DNA of 15,020 nucleotides, from assembly GCA_036342255.1 (NCBI GenBank), contig JAZAUS010000021.1:1-15020 (forward strand), read 5' to 3'. The notes beneath the pieces were generated by a model, which saw only the letters and a program-made list of their open reading frames with translations, searched no databases and was not told where the DNA came from. The stretch's first letter is position 1. Each line of letters opens with the position of its first letter. This DNA comes from RUG11198 sp036342255 (lineage in GTDB: Bacteria > Bacillota_I > Bacilli_A > RF39 > UBA660). This document shows, piece by piece, positions 1-5,425 of the stretch. The position numbers and the translations under genes are program-made.

Positions 1-99
1 ATATATAAAGCAAATCTAGAAAGTATAAATGCATTAAAATTAGAAATAAAAATAATACAAAATCAAATTGATAAAGAATATGGTGGAATAAATGAGTAA
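1..99 (+). CDS. C-terminal end of an unknown protein (partial)
   Basis: An open frame runs from the window edge to TAA at 97-99, giving the last 32 residues of a gene that starts outside the window. The visible tail is rich in Lys, Glu, Ile, Leu and Asn, with a heptad-like pattern suggesting an amphipathic helix, and it ends YGGINE. It overlaps the next gene by 8 bases through ATGAGTAA, so the two are translationally coupled and in one operon. No domain can be recognised in this fragment. Confidence is moderate that it is coding, because the frame matches the tight gene packing seen elsewhere. Confidence 0.6.
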   Translation: MYKANLESINALKLEIKIIQNQIDKEYGGINE

Positions 100-385
100 A
101 TCAATAGTATGTGATGAAGATAAAAAATATTGTAGAATATGTGGATCAGAAAACAATTTAAATTTACACCATATTATATATGGAAAAAATAGAAAAAATG
201 CTGATAAGTATGGTCTAACAATTTGGCTTTGCAAAAAATGTCATCAAGGTACATATGGAGTACATGGTAAATACGGACATGAACTTGATTTGAAATTAAA
301 ACAAGAAGCAGAAAAATGTTTTTTAGATTATTACAACAAAGAGATAGAAGATTTTATAGATATATTTAAAATAAATTATCTGTAA
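92..385 (+). CDS. Small HNH/zinc-finger phage protein, putative nuclease
   Basis: This 97-residue protein has an HNH-type treble-clef pattern: C14-x2-C17, then H26-H27, then C47-x2-C50-H51, followed by a GVHG segment near residue 57. The two Cys pairs would bind a structural zinc, and the HH pair is the usual catalytic and metal-binding position of HNH nucleases. The layout LHHIIYG, KYGLTIWLC, CHQG, GVHG is one I recognise from phage proteins annotated as HNH-like or recombination-associated nucleases. The protein is shorter than a full HNH homing endonuclease and lacks a separate DNA-binding domain. The start at 92 overlaps the upstream stop. It is the last gene before the promoter at 414, so it belongs to the upstream operon. 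Zinc binding is well supported; nuclease activity is inferred. Confidence 0.65.
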   Translation: MSKSIVCDEDKKYCRICGSENNLNLHHIIYGKNRKNADKYGLTIWLCKKCHQGTYGVHGKYGHELDLKLKQEAEKCFLDYYNKEIEDFIDIFKINYL

Positions 386-395
386 AGTAGTATCT

Positions 396-411
396 CTTTT
401 TTTAAAAAAAG
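396..411. repeat. Perfect A/T palindrome, possible UP element
   Basis: The 16-base sequence CTTTTTTTAAAAAAAG is a perfect palindrome lying two bases upstream of the -35 box at 414. Its T-tract/A-tract composition and position fit an UP element that would contact the RNA polymerase alpha subunits and raise promoter strength. It lacks a GC stem, so it is a poor candidate for a terminator of the upstream operon. Confidence 0.4.
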
Positions 412-413
412 TA

Positions 414-442
414 TTGACTATTACTTTAATAGGTGCTATAAT
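414..442 (+). promoter_or_regulatory. Sigma-70-type promoter with extended -10
   Basis: The -35 box TTGACT (414-419) and the -10 box TATAAT (437-442) are separated by exactly 17 bases. A TG at 434-435 makes it an extended -10 (TGCTATAAT). An A/T tract precedes it. Transcription should start near 449-450 and run into the 44-codon gene at 472, so this is the likely promoter of the 472-4575 gene chain. It lies in the only clear gap between the HNH gene and the next genes. Confidence 0.8.
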
Positions 443-471
443 TGAATTGTAAAATAAAAGGAGGAAAGAAT

Positions 472-606
472 ATGAAGAAGAAACACAGCATATTACCATA
501 TATAATAATGGTGATTATAGGGGTTGGTTGTTGCTTATTGTTATGTGAAAGAGCAGAACAAGTTAGTAAAATGGAGTTGAATCAAAATGAAAAAATCAAT
601 TATTAA
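472..606 (+). CDS. 44-aa single-pass membrane protein, unknown function
   Basis: ATG at 472 follows a strong AAGGAGG (458-464) at a 7-base distance and is the first gene after the 414-442 promoter. The protein starts with a positively charged MKKKH. A hydrophobic stretch follows at about residues 7-25 (ILPYIIMVIIGVGCCLLLC), then a polar Glu/Gln/Lys/Asn tail. This predicts a single membrane helix, probably with the basic N-terminus inside. The two cysteines in the helix do not form a convincing lipobox. It overlaps the next gene by 20 bases. Small membrane peptides at the head of phage early operons are common, but I do not recognise a function. Confidence 0.65.
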   Translation: MKKKHSILPYIIMVIIGVGCCLLLCERAEQVSKMELNQNEKINY

Positions 607-811
607 TTATTTAAAAACAAAAACTAAAACACATAAAGCTATAATAAAAGAATTAGATAGAATGGAAGAAATAATTAAAACTATTATATCTATTCAAGCA
701 GAGCAAAATATTATATTAGAAGAATATAAAAATAATAGTTATAAAACAAAATATTTAGAAGAACATAAAAAATATAAAGAATTATTAAAAAAATATAAGG
801 AGGAAAAATAA
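587..811 (+). CDS. 74-aa coiled-coil protein, unknown function
   Basis: The protein is almost entirely Lys, Glu, Ile, Leu, Asn and Tyr, with a heptad-like spacing of Leu and Ile from about residue 12 to the end. It is therefore likely a soluble, highly charged coiled coil. The start at 587 lies inside the end of the upstream membrane peptide gene, with GGAG at 573-576 as ribosome binding site. Its stop TAA (809-811) touches the ATG of the next gene with no gap, so expression is coupled. No family is recognised. Confidence 0.6.
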   Translation: MKKSIINYLKTKTKTHKAIIKELDRMEEIIKTIISIQAEQNIILEEYKNNSYKTKYLEEHKKYKELLKKYKEEK

Positions 812-1054
812 ATGAAAGAAGTATATATTAATATTAAAGATTTTGGTGAATTATTTATAGGTAAATACTTATATGAAAACATAGGTAAAGATATAATATC
901 AATAGAAGAATTAATAGGAATATTAGAAGATGAAATAGCAGAAAAAGAAGTATGGCAAGAAAAATATGAAGATTTAGAAAAAGATTTAGAAGATAATTAT
1001 ATAAGTAGACCAATGAGTGATTATACAGGTGATAGTTATGATGATAGATTTTAA
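812..1054 (+). CDS. 80-aa acidic protein, unknown function
   Basis: The start follows AAGGAGG (about 798-804) and abuts the previous stop codon. The N-terminal third (MKEVYINIKDFGELFI) looks like a beta hairpin or short sheet. The middle (residues 35-62) is a charged helix rich in Glu, Asp and Lys. The tail is Ser/Asp/Tyr rich and may be disordered. The overall charge is strongly negative, which is seen in small phage proteins that mimic DNA or bind host proteins, but nothing specific supports that here. It is followed after 11 bases by the next small gene. Confidence 0.6.
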   Translation: MKEVYINIKDFGELFIGKYLYENIGKDIISIEELIGILEDEIAEKEVWQEKYEDLEKDLEDNYISRPMSDYTGDSYDDRF

Positions 1055-1065
1055 AAGGTGATTAA

Positions 1066-1278
1066 ATGAAAGACATATTATTAGAAAGAAATAAATTGTT
1101 TAGAGAAAGTGTAGAATTAAGAAATTGTAATTTTAAAATAAATAACATGGAGAAAAGAGTAAAAGTAAGAAAGCAACAAAATGAAGTATATAATAAATTG
1201 CAATTTTATAATAAATTTATAAAAGCAAAGGAAAAAGTAGATGAGAAAGAAAAAGATATATGCACTATACAAAGGTGA
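1066..1278 (+). CDS. 70-aa basic helical protein, unknown function
   Basis: ATG at 1066 follows AAAAGGTG. The protein is rich in Lys, Arg, Asn and Glu with a predicted helical character throughout (runs such as KVRKQQNEVYNKLQFYNKF) and is probably basic. No motif is recognised. Its last 38 bases overlap the start of the 59-residue gene at 1241 in another frame. That downstream gene has a clear family resemblance, so the C-terminal end of this gene is constrained by it or is itself less important. Confidence 0.5.
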   Translation: MKDILLERNKLFRESVELRNCNFKINNMEKRVKVRKQQNEVYNKLQFYNKFIKAKEKVDEKEKDICTIQR

Positions 1279-1420
1279 TGAATGGATCACTGATGGAACA
1301 AAAGAAGAACTTGCAGAATATTTAAACGTAAAAATTAGAACAATAGACTTTTATACAACACCTGTTTGGAGAAAAAGAACAAAAGATAATGCATATATAG
1401 TTGTTAAATTGGAGGATTAA
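1241..1420 (+). CDS. 59-aa conserved small phage protein (helix-turn-helix-like)
   Basis: ATG at 1241 lies nine bases downstream of the last base of AAAGGA (1227-1232), inside the end of the previous gene. The protein reads MRKKKIYALYKGDEWITDGT, then KEELAEYLNVKIRTIDFYTTP, then WRKR and a short hydrophobic strand at the C-terminus. This is the layout of a widespread family of tiny Firmicutes phage proteins. The middle part resembles a helix-turn-helix (EELAEYLNVKIRTIDFY), suggesting DNA binding or a regulatory adaptor role. Function is not established to my knowledge. It stops at 1418-1420, directly against the ATG at 1421. Confidence 0.7.
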   Translation: MRKKKIYALYKGDEWITDGTKEELAEYLNVKIRTIDFYTTPVWRKRTKDNAYIVVKLED

Positions 1421-1885
1421 ATGAAAATTGAAGATATGAAAAAACTTATGGGAAATACACCAATAAGAGAAATGAAATATACTACTAAAAATATAAGAGA
1501 ATTATTATGTAATGGGATTTATAAAGAATATCATTTTTATGTATTAAATTTAGGAAATCATCCAACAGCATATGTAGAAATACCTAAAACAAGTAAACTT
1601 TTTGGGAAACATTATGATGATATAGATATTTTAGTACATGGTGGATTAACTTATTCTGATGATGAATTAAGAACAAGTGAAAATACTAAAATGACTAATT
1701 CTTGGTTTATTGGATGGGATTACGCACATGCAGGAGATTATTGTGCCTATATGGAGGATATGAAAGAATGGGGATTAGATAGTATAAATTCATTTGGCAA
1801 TAAAAAATGGACTAGTGAAGAAATAATAAATCATTGCATAAGTGTAATAGACCAAATAATAGAAGGAGAAGAAAATGAAATTTGA
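1421..1885 (+). CDS. 154-aa conserved phage protein, unknown function
   Basis: ATG at 1421 follows GGAGG (1411-1415) and touches the previous stop. The central part carries HPTAYVEIPKTSKLFGKHY, then DDIDILVHGGLTYSDD, then WFIGWDYAHAGDYCAYME, and a final helix beginning KWTSEEIINHC. I recognise this pattern from hypothetical proteins found in many Firmicutes phages near the replication or late-early genes. No catalytic motif of a known enzyme family is obvious, although the conserved His, Asp and Trp residues (VHGG, GWDYAHAGD) would suit a ligand or metal pocket. It overlaps the methyltransferase gene by 11 bases, which suggests joint expression. Confidence 0.65.
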   Translation: MKIEDMKKLMGNTPIREMKYTTKNIRELLCNGIYKEYHFYVLNLGNHPTAYVEIPKTSKLFGKHYDDIDILVHGGLTYSDDELRTSENTKMTNSWFIGWDYAHAGDYCAYMEDMKEWGLDSINSFGNKKWTSEEIINHCISVIDQIIEGEENEI

Positions 1886-2633
1886 AAATATGATAAATAC
1901 AATTCAATTAGGTAATTGTTATGAATTAATTAAAGATATTCCTGATAAAAGTATTGATTTAGTTATAATAGATCCTCCTTATGAAATAACAAATGGGGTT
2001 CATACTTCAGGATTTTTAAAAAACAGAAATGAATTAGATACAACAAAACAAATATTTGAAAAAAAATTAGAAATAGGAATAAAAAATGATATATTAAATG
2101 AATTAATTAGAGTTATGAGAAAAATTAACATATATATTTGGTGTAATAAAAAACAATTATTACAATATTTGTCTTTTTTTGAAAATTATAATGTAATGTT
2201 TGAATGCATAATTTGGAACAAATATAATTGTATTCCCTTGACTTATAATACATATTTACCTGATAAAGAGTATTGCTTATATTTTAAAGAAAAAGGTATT
2301 ACATTAAATAATACTTATGAAACATCTAAAACGGTTTATTCAATTCCAATAAATGTTGCAGATAAAAAGATTTATAAACATCCTACTATAAAACCATTAG
2401 AAATTGTAAAAAACACTATATTAAATTCAAGTAAAGAAAATGACATAGTATTAGATTGTTTTTGTGGTAGTGGTACAACTTGTCTAGCAGCTAAAGAAAC
2501 AGGAAGAAGATATATAGGTATGGAAATTGATCCTGAATATCATAAAATAGCAGTTAATAGATTAAATGGAATCACAGCACAAGGGCAAATAAGTATATTT
2601 ACAGATACAGAACAAATTAAGGAGGAAAAATGA
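1875..2633 (+). CDS. DNA adenine N6-methyltransferase, beta class, orphan
   Basis: This 252-residue protein transfers a methyl group from S-adenosylmethionine to DNA. It has the catalytic motif IV DPPY at residues 33-36, a variable central region (about 60-165) that would hold the target-recognition part, HPTIKP at 169-174 (motif X) and the SAM-binding motif I DCFCGSGTT at 194-202, then GMEIDPEY (motif II). Order IV-TRD-X-I defines the beta class, and DPPY rather than SPPY favours N6-adenine over N4-cytosine. The length is normal for the class. The start follows GAAGGAG. No restriction gene is adjacent, so this is an orphan enzyme, plausibly protecting phage DNA from host restriction. The target sequence cannot be read from the protein. 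Confidence 0.9.
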   Translation: MKFENMINTIQLGNCYELIKDIPDKSIDLVIIDPPYEITNGVHTSGFLKNRNELDTTKQIFEKKLEIGIKNDILNELIRVMRKINIYIWCNKKQLLQYLSFFENYNVMFECIIWNKYNCIPLTYNTYLPDKEYCLYFKEKGITLNNTYETSKTVYSIPINVADKKIYKHPTIKPLEIVKNTILNSSKENDIVLDCFCGSGTTCLAAKETGRRYIGMEIDPEYHKIAVNRLNGITAQGQISIFTDTEQIKEEK

Positions 2634-2833
2634 AAAAAATTAATTGGAGATTATTAGGTGATATAACTACTATATTAACAATGATAGTAGTATTAATAGG
2701 ATTTTTATTCTTAGCTGATAAATTAAAAGAATATAAAGAAAGAATAAAAATATTAGAAGTACAATATAGACTTGTAGAACAAGACTTAAATGATTTATAT
2801 GAAATTGATCCAGGTATAAGGGTAATAAAATGA
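2630..2833 (+). CDS. 67-aa membrane protein with coiled-coil tail
   Basis: The start overlaps the methyltransferase stop by ATGA, with GGAGG just upstream (about 2620). A basic N-terminus (MKKINWR) precedes one hydrophobic segment at about residues 12-29, followed by a charged helix (residues 30-58) with heptad-like Leu/Ile spacing. The topology resembles small phage spanin-like or holin-like anchors, but there is no second membrane segment and no lysis context, so no function is assigned. It overlaps the next gene by ATGA at 2830-2833. Confidence 0.6.
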   Translation: MKKINWRLLGDITTILTMIVVLIGFLFLADKLKEYKERIKILEVQYRLVEQDLNDLYEIDPGIRVIK

Positions 2834-3129
2834 AAAGTGAAATAATAAGTTTAGAAACAGCAAAAAAGATAGAAGAATTAGAAAGAGAAAACAAACATTT
2901 ACACGAAGTAAATTGTAAATTAAGAAAAAATATAGAAATTCATAAAGAAGAAAATAAAAAACTAAAAGAAAAGATAGAACATTTATTAATAGATTTAGAT
3001 GGAGAAAGTGAATATAAATTAATAAATGAAAAAGCAATAGAATATATAGAAAAATATGTAAGTTATTATGATATGGAAGGCGATTTAAGAGATAGATTAT
3101 TAGATATATTAAAAGGAGATAATAAGTAA
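2830..3129 (+). CDS. 99-aa coiled-coil protein, unknown function
   Basis: Residues 10-60 are a long charged helix with repeated Glu, Lys and Leu (TAKKIEELERENKHL and a second block around NKKLKEKIEHLL), a strong coiled-coil candidate. The C-terminal part (IEYIEKYVSYYDMEGDLRDRLLDIL) looks like a separate small helical domain. It is coupled to the membrane protein gene by ATGA, so the two might act together at the membrane. Function is unknown. Confidence 0.6.
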   Translation: MKSEIISLETAKKIEELERENKHLHEVNCKLRKNIEIHKEENKKLKEKIEHLLIDLDGESEYKLINEKAIEYIEKYVSYYDMEGDLRDRLLDILKGDNK

Positions 3130-3130
3130 T

Positions 3131-3298
3131 ATGAAACCAATGTATGTTATACATTATAGTTTATTTAAAGGTGGAAGTGTTTTAAATAGATATAAGTTTT
3201 TTGAAACAAAAAAACAATTAAATAATTTCTTAATGTTTACACCTTGGATAAAAGATAATTGTATTATATTTGAAAATGTTGATAAGGAGCAAGAATAA
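3131..3298 (+). CDS. 55-aa small protein, unknown function
   Basis: A frame from ATG 3131 to TAA 3296-3298 fills an otherwise empty gap. AAGGAG at 3113-3118 lies 12 bases upstream, which is somewhat far but usable. The protein has aromatic residues spread through it (MYVIHYSLFKGG, RYKFFETKKQLNNFL, TPWIKDNCIIFE), giving an alternating beta-alpha-beta look of a small folded domain. It ends two bases before the ATG at 3300, and the AAGGAG in its 3' end (3284-3289) serves the next gene. The family is not recognised. Confidence 0.55.
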   Translation: MKPMYVIHYSLFKGGSVLNRYKFFETKKQLNNFLMFTPWIKDNCIIFENVDKEQE

Positions 3299-3299
3299 T

Positions 3300-3509
3300 A
3301 TGTTAAAAATAAAAGATTTATTAAAAGAAAATTGTATGCTTAAATTGTATTTGTTAGATTTACAAGAAAGTTTTAATGAATTATCAAAACGAACTACTGA
3401 TAAAGAATTAAGAAGATATATTAGAGATGTAAATAAATCAATAGATAATGTTTTAAATATTAACGAGAAAGAGAATATTGAAGATTTAGTAGAAAAAGTA
3501 AAGGAGTAA
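3300..3509 (+). CDS. 69-aa helical protein, unknown function
   Basis: An upstream in-frame ATG at 3270 exists, but it lies inside the 55-residue gene and lacks a ribosome binding site. ATG 3300 has AAGGAG at 3284-3289 at a 10-base distance, so I choose 3300. The protein is amphipathic and charged, starting MLKIKDLLKENCMLKLYLL and ending in an acidic NEKENIEDLVEKVKE tail. It is probably all helical. No motif is recognised. AAGGAG near its stop serves the gene at 3513. Confidence 0.6.
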   Translation: MLKIKDLLKENCMLKLYLLDLQESFNELSKRTTDKELRRYIRDVNKSIDNVLNINEKENIEDLVEKVKE

Positions 3510-3512
3510 AGT

Positions 3513-3881
3513 ATGAAAGTAGGAGAGTATTGTAGAACTATAAAAGGTATATCTAAAATTAAAAAATTAGCAGGGCAACAAAATAATATTAATTTTTATG
3601 AAGTAGATGAAAATGGAATACATCACCCAGAAAATCTATTAATGCATTTTGTATTAGAAAATGAAATAATAAAACATAGTAAAAAATTAATAGATTTAAT
3701 AGAAGTAAGCGACTATGTAAATGGTAGTAAAGTAATAGATATAGCACAAGCACCAGTAAAAGCATTATATACAGAAGATATTAAGCAAACTGGTGCATTA
3801 AAACCAATAATAAATAATGAAATTGAAAGTGTATTAACTCACGAGCAAATAAAAAGTATGGAATATAAAGTAAAGGTGTGA
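3513..3881 (+). CDS. 122-aa conserved phage protein, unknown function
   Basis: ATG 3513 follows AAAGGAG. The protein starts MKVGEYCRTIKGISKIKKL, a beta-rich start like an SH3-type barrel. Its middle has IIKHSKKLIDLIEVSDYVNG followed by SKVIDIAQAP, and the end has VLTHEQIKSMEYKV. I recognise this arrangement (KVGEYVRT, HSPNIIDLIEVGDYVNG, IVTKEQF) from hypothetical proteins that recur in clostridial and related phages. The function is not known to me. The TGA stop supports the standard code. It is followed four bases later by a small beta-rich protein with a related look. Confidence 0.65.
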   Translation: MKVGEYCRTIKGISKIKKLAGQQNNINFYEVDENGIHHPENLLMHFVLENEIIKHSKKLIDLIEVSDYVNGSKVIDIAQAPVKALYTEDIKQTGALKPIINNEIESVLTHEQIKSMEYKVKV

Positions 3882-3885
3882 GTTT

Positions 3886-4071
3886 ATGAAAATAAAATTT
3901 AAAGGTACAAGTGATTTTAATTTTAAAAAAGGAAATATATATATTTTAGTCAATTTGACAATAGATAAATATGTAAATGCTTATATAACAAACAATAACA
4001 ATGAAATAGTTTTTATACCATATTCCAGTTTATATTTATTTAATGATAATTGGGAAATAGTAAAGGAGTAA
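3886..4071 (+). CDS. 61-aa beta-rich small protein, unknown function
   Basis: ATG 3886 follows AAAGGTGTGAG, a modest ribosome binding site that overlaps the upstream stop. The sequence alternates hydrophobic and polar residues (MKIKFKGTSDFNFKKGNIYIL, then IVFIPYSSLYLF), typical of a small beta barrel, and ends DNWEIVKE. The KKGNIYI and NWEIV pattern resembles the barrel parts of other small phage proteins. The AAGGAG in its 3' end serves the gene at 4077. Function is unknown. Confidence 0.6.
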   Translation: MKIKFKGTSDFNFKKGNIYILVNLTIDKYVNAYITNNNNEIVFIPYSSLYLFNDNWEIVKE

Positions 4072-4076
4072 ATAAT

Positions 4077-4313
4077 ATGAAAAAACATAAATTATTTAAA
4101 ATAAATGATACATATTATATGAGTAATTTAGAACCAATATATGAAGAAGATATTATAAAATTAGTAGATGAAAGAGATAAATATAAAGAAGTATTAAATA
4201 AGATAAAAGAATATGTAAAGAATGATTATAATAGAAATGAAGAAGTAATAGATTATTGTGGATTTGATACATTTTATAATCATATTTTAGAATTATTGGA
4301 GGAAATAGAATAA
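4077..4313 (+). CDS. 78-aa small protein, unknown function
   Basis: An in-frame ATG at 4050 lies inside the previous gene without a ribosome binding site. ATG 4077 has AAGGAG at 4063-4068, eight bases away, and is chosen. The first half looks like a small beta unit (KLFKINDTYYMSNLEPIYEED). The second half is helical (LVDERDKYKEVLNKIKEYV, then a final ILELLEEIE). The GGAGG near its end drives the next 26-residue gene, which overlaps by one base (TAATG). No family is recognised. Confidence 0.6.
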   Translation: MKKHKLFKINDTYYMSNLEPIYEEDIIKLVDERDKYKEVLNKIKEYVKNDYNRNEEVIDYCGFDTFYNHILELLEEIE

Positions 4314-4393
4314 TGATCTATTTTATAGTAGGATTTATATGTTTTATATTAGGTTATTTCTTATGTGCTTGTTTAAATGTAAGTAAAGAATAG
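4313..4393 (+). CDS. 26-aa membrane peptide, DUF3789-like
   Basis: ATG 4313 overlaps the upstream TAA by one base and follows GGAGG (about 4298-4302). The peptide is one hydrophobic helix (IYFIVGFICFILGYFLCACL) ending NVSKE. The length, the GF and GY glycines and the Cys-containing helix end resemble the tiny phage membrane proteins of the DUF3789 type, which are widespread in Firmicutes phages and have no known role. Despite its size the start signal and overlap make it a credible gene. Confidence 0.6.
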   Translation: MIYFIVGFICFILGYFLCACLNVSKE

Positions 4394-4404
4394 GAGGGGT
4401 AAAT

Positions 4405-4575
4405 ATGGAAACTGAATTAAAACAGCAAATATATGATTTAAAAGAAGAAATTAGAATGTTAAAAGAGCAGTTAAAAAGGCAACAAGAAACATATCAAAAA
4501 ATGCAAAAGGAATTATTAACTTACTATGATTTATATGGTACATTACAAGCCATTGACAAAAAGAAACATATATGA
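4405..4575 (+). CDS. 56-aa coiled-coil protein, unknown function
   Basis: ATG 4405 follows AGGAGGGG at 4392-4399. The protein begins METELKQQIYDLKEEIRML and continues as a Lys/Gln/Glu-rich helix with regular Leu spacing to about residue 40, then LTYYDLYGTLQAIDKKKHI. It is probably a coiled-coil dimer. The promoter at 4553-4581 sits inside its last seven codons and its TGA stop supplies the TG of the extended -10, so the gene end and the promoter are physically merged. It is the last gene of the early chain. Confidence 0.6.
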   Translation: METELKQQIYDLKEEIRMLKEQLKRQQETYQKMQKELLTYYDLYGTLQAIDKKKHI

Positions 4576-4581
4576 TAATAT
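4553..4581 (+). promoter_or_regulatory. Strong sigma-70 promoter before the tail-chaperone genes
   Basis: The -35 box is a consensus TTGACA (4553-4558), the spacer is 17 bases, the -10 box is TAATAT (4576-4581), and TG at 4573-4574 makes it extended. Transcription should start near 4586-4589. A TATAGT at 4585-4590 lies in the first transcribed bases and could cause an early sigma-dependent pause. A terminator hairpin follows almost at once. Confidence 0.75.
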
Positions 4582-4592
4582 CAATATAGTGG

Positions 4593-4632
4593 AACACCAA
4601 GGTAATTAACAGCAATTACTAGGTGTTTTTTT
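4593..4632 (+). terminator. Intrinsic terminator/attenuator just after the promoter
   Basis: AACACC (4593-4598) pairs with GGTGTT (4622-4627) and GTAATT (4602-4607) pairs with AATTAC (4614-4619). A small internal loop separates the stems and AACAGC forms the apical loop. Seven T residues (4626-4632) end it. This is a rho-independent terminator of moderate stem strength. It would end transcripts from upstream and also those from the promoter at 4553, leaving a transcript of about 45 bases unless read-through or antitermination occurs. Confidence 0.7.
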
Positions 4633-4650
4633 GCTTAATAGGAGGATTAA

Positions 4651-5058
4651 ATGAAATATCAATTTAAAGCAGATGAAGATAATATTACTTTATCTTATAA
4701 AGACAAATCATTTACATTTAAAACTAATGTAAAATTAATAAGTGAAATGCAAGGATTAATAATGAAATCAAGAATTAAAATGATTCAAGATTTATCAAAA
4801 GAAGGGCAGTCAGTAAGAGATTTAATAAAAGAAACTAAAAAAGATGGTAAAACTTATACTGATAACTCAAATAAAGTAGAACTTGAAAGAATATATCAAG
4901 AACAAGTAACAATGGATTTTTATAATAATAAATGTGAAGAAATATTTGGAATGGATCTAGCAAGTTTAATGATAGATATAGGATTACAAACAGAAGAAGA
5001 AGGAACTAAGTTTTCAACTGATTTTGTTAGTTATTTAAGTGGTAATATACCCAGATAA
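4651..5058 (+). CDS. Putative tail assembly chaperone, upstream frame
   Basis: ATG 4651 follows AGGAGG (about 4640-4645). The 135-residue protein begins with a beta hairpin (ITLSYKDKSFTFKTNVKLI), continues with helices, and ends in LMIDIGLQTEEEGTKF and a short tail with IPR. This shape fits the first member of a tail-assembly chaperone pair (the G protein of a G/GT system), which binds the tape measure during tail assembly. The call rests mainly on the pairing: a second frame overlaps its end by 20 bases, in the +1 frame, with no ribosome binding site of its own, and resembles the Gp15 family. Its position ahead of the terminase is unusual. Alternative: an unrelated late protein. Confidence 0.5.
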   Translation: MKYQFKADEDNITLSYKDKSFTFKTNVKLISEMQGLIMKSRIKMIQDLSKEGQSVRDLIKETKKDGKTYTDNSNKVELERIYQEQVTMDFYNNKCEEIFGMDLASLMIDIGLQTEEEGTKFSTDFVSYLSGNIPR

Positions 5059-5425
5059 TAACACAATAAAGTATCATAAAAGACCAGAAACAATATTATG
5101 TTATGGATATGAAAAAGATTTAATACAAGTATATGATTTTTATTGTGCCAGATATGAAAATATAACATATAAAGAGTTTTTAGATTTAGGAATTAATGAA
5201 CTTCAAAGAAAAGTAATGAGTATACCTGAATCAGAACCTTTATATATAATATTAAAATCAAGAGTAATAGATATATCAAAAATAAAAGATAAAGAAGAAA
5301 GAAAACATTGGAGAGAATTAAAGGAAATCAATAAAATACCTGATATATATAAACCAAATGAAGAATTAGAAAATAATATGGATAAAAAACTAGGAGGATT
5401 AAAAGATGGAAAAAGATTTATGTAA
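5039..5425 (+). CDS. Gp15-like tail chaperone extension, probably made by +1 frameshift
   Basis: The frame opens after TAA 5036-5038. The first possible start is GTG 5039, which has no Shine-Dalgarno sequence. It overlaps the previous gene from 5039 to 5058. If ribosomes slip +1 at CCC (5050-5052), reading continues with GAT at 5054, adding 123 residues to the 134 already made, a fusion of 257 residues. The body (YDFYCARYENITYKEFLDLG, then a PLYIILKSRVIDISKI segment, then KEERKHWRELKE) resembles the Gp15 family of Listeria phage A118, which lies in its tail chaperone region. It ends inside the following gene, which has its own ribosome binding site. The family call is moderate; the lack of an independent start is directly visible. 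Confidence 0.55.
   Translation: MVIYPDNNTIKYHKRPETILCYGYEKDLIQVYDFYCARYENITYKEFLDLGINELQRKVMSIPESEPLYIILKSRVIDISKIKDKEERKHWRELKEINKIPDIYKPNEELENNMDKKLGGLKDGKRFM
5050..5055 (+). other. Candidate +1 programmed frameshift site
   Basis: The upstream frame reads ATA CCC AGA TAA. The tRNA on CCC could slip one base to CCA and continue in the downstream frame as GAT AAT. CCC is a rare codon in this A-rich genome, and +1 slips at overlapping Pro codons are known from phages SPP1 and PSA. The overlap has no other obvious slip site. Confidence 0.5.

Noticed and set aside
396..411. A/T palindrome as a terminator of the upstream operon
   Set aside because: A stem of only A-T pairs without a loop and without a G/C base would be too weak; position fits an UP element better.
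2795..3154. Minus-strand frame of 119 codons rich in Leu, Ile, Tyr and Phe
   Set aside because: It is the shadow of A-rich coiled-coil genes on the plus strand. Composition is an artefact of Glu/Lys codons read backwards, and there is no start signal.
3955..3983. TTGACA inside the 61-residue gene as a possible promoter
   Set aside because: No acceptable -10 at a 16-18 base spacing; the nearest TATA-like sequence is too far away.
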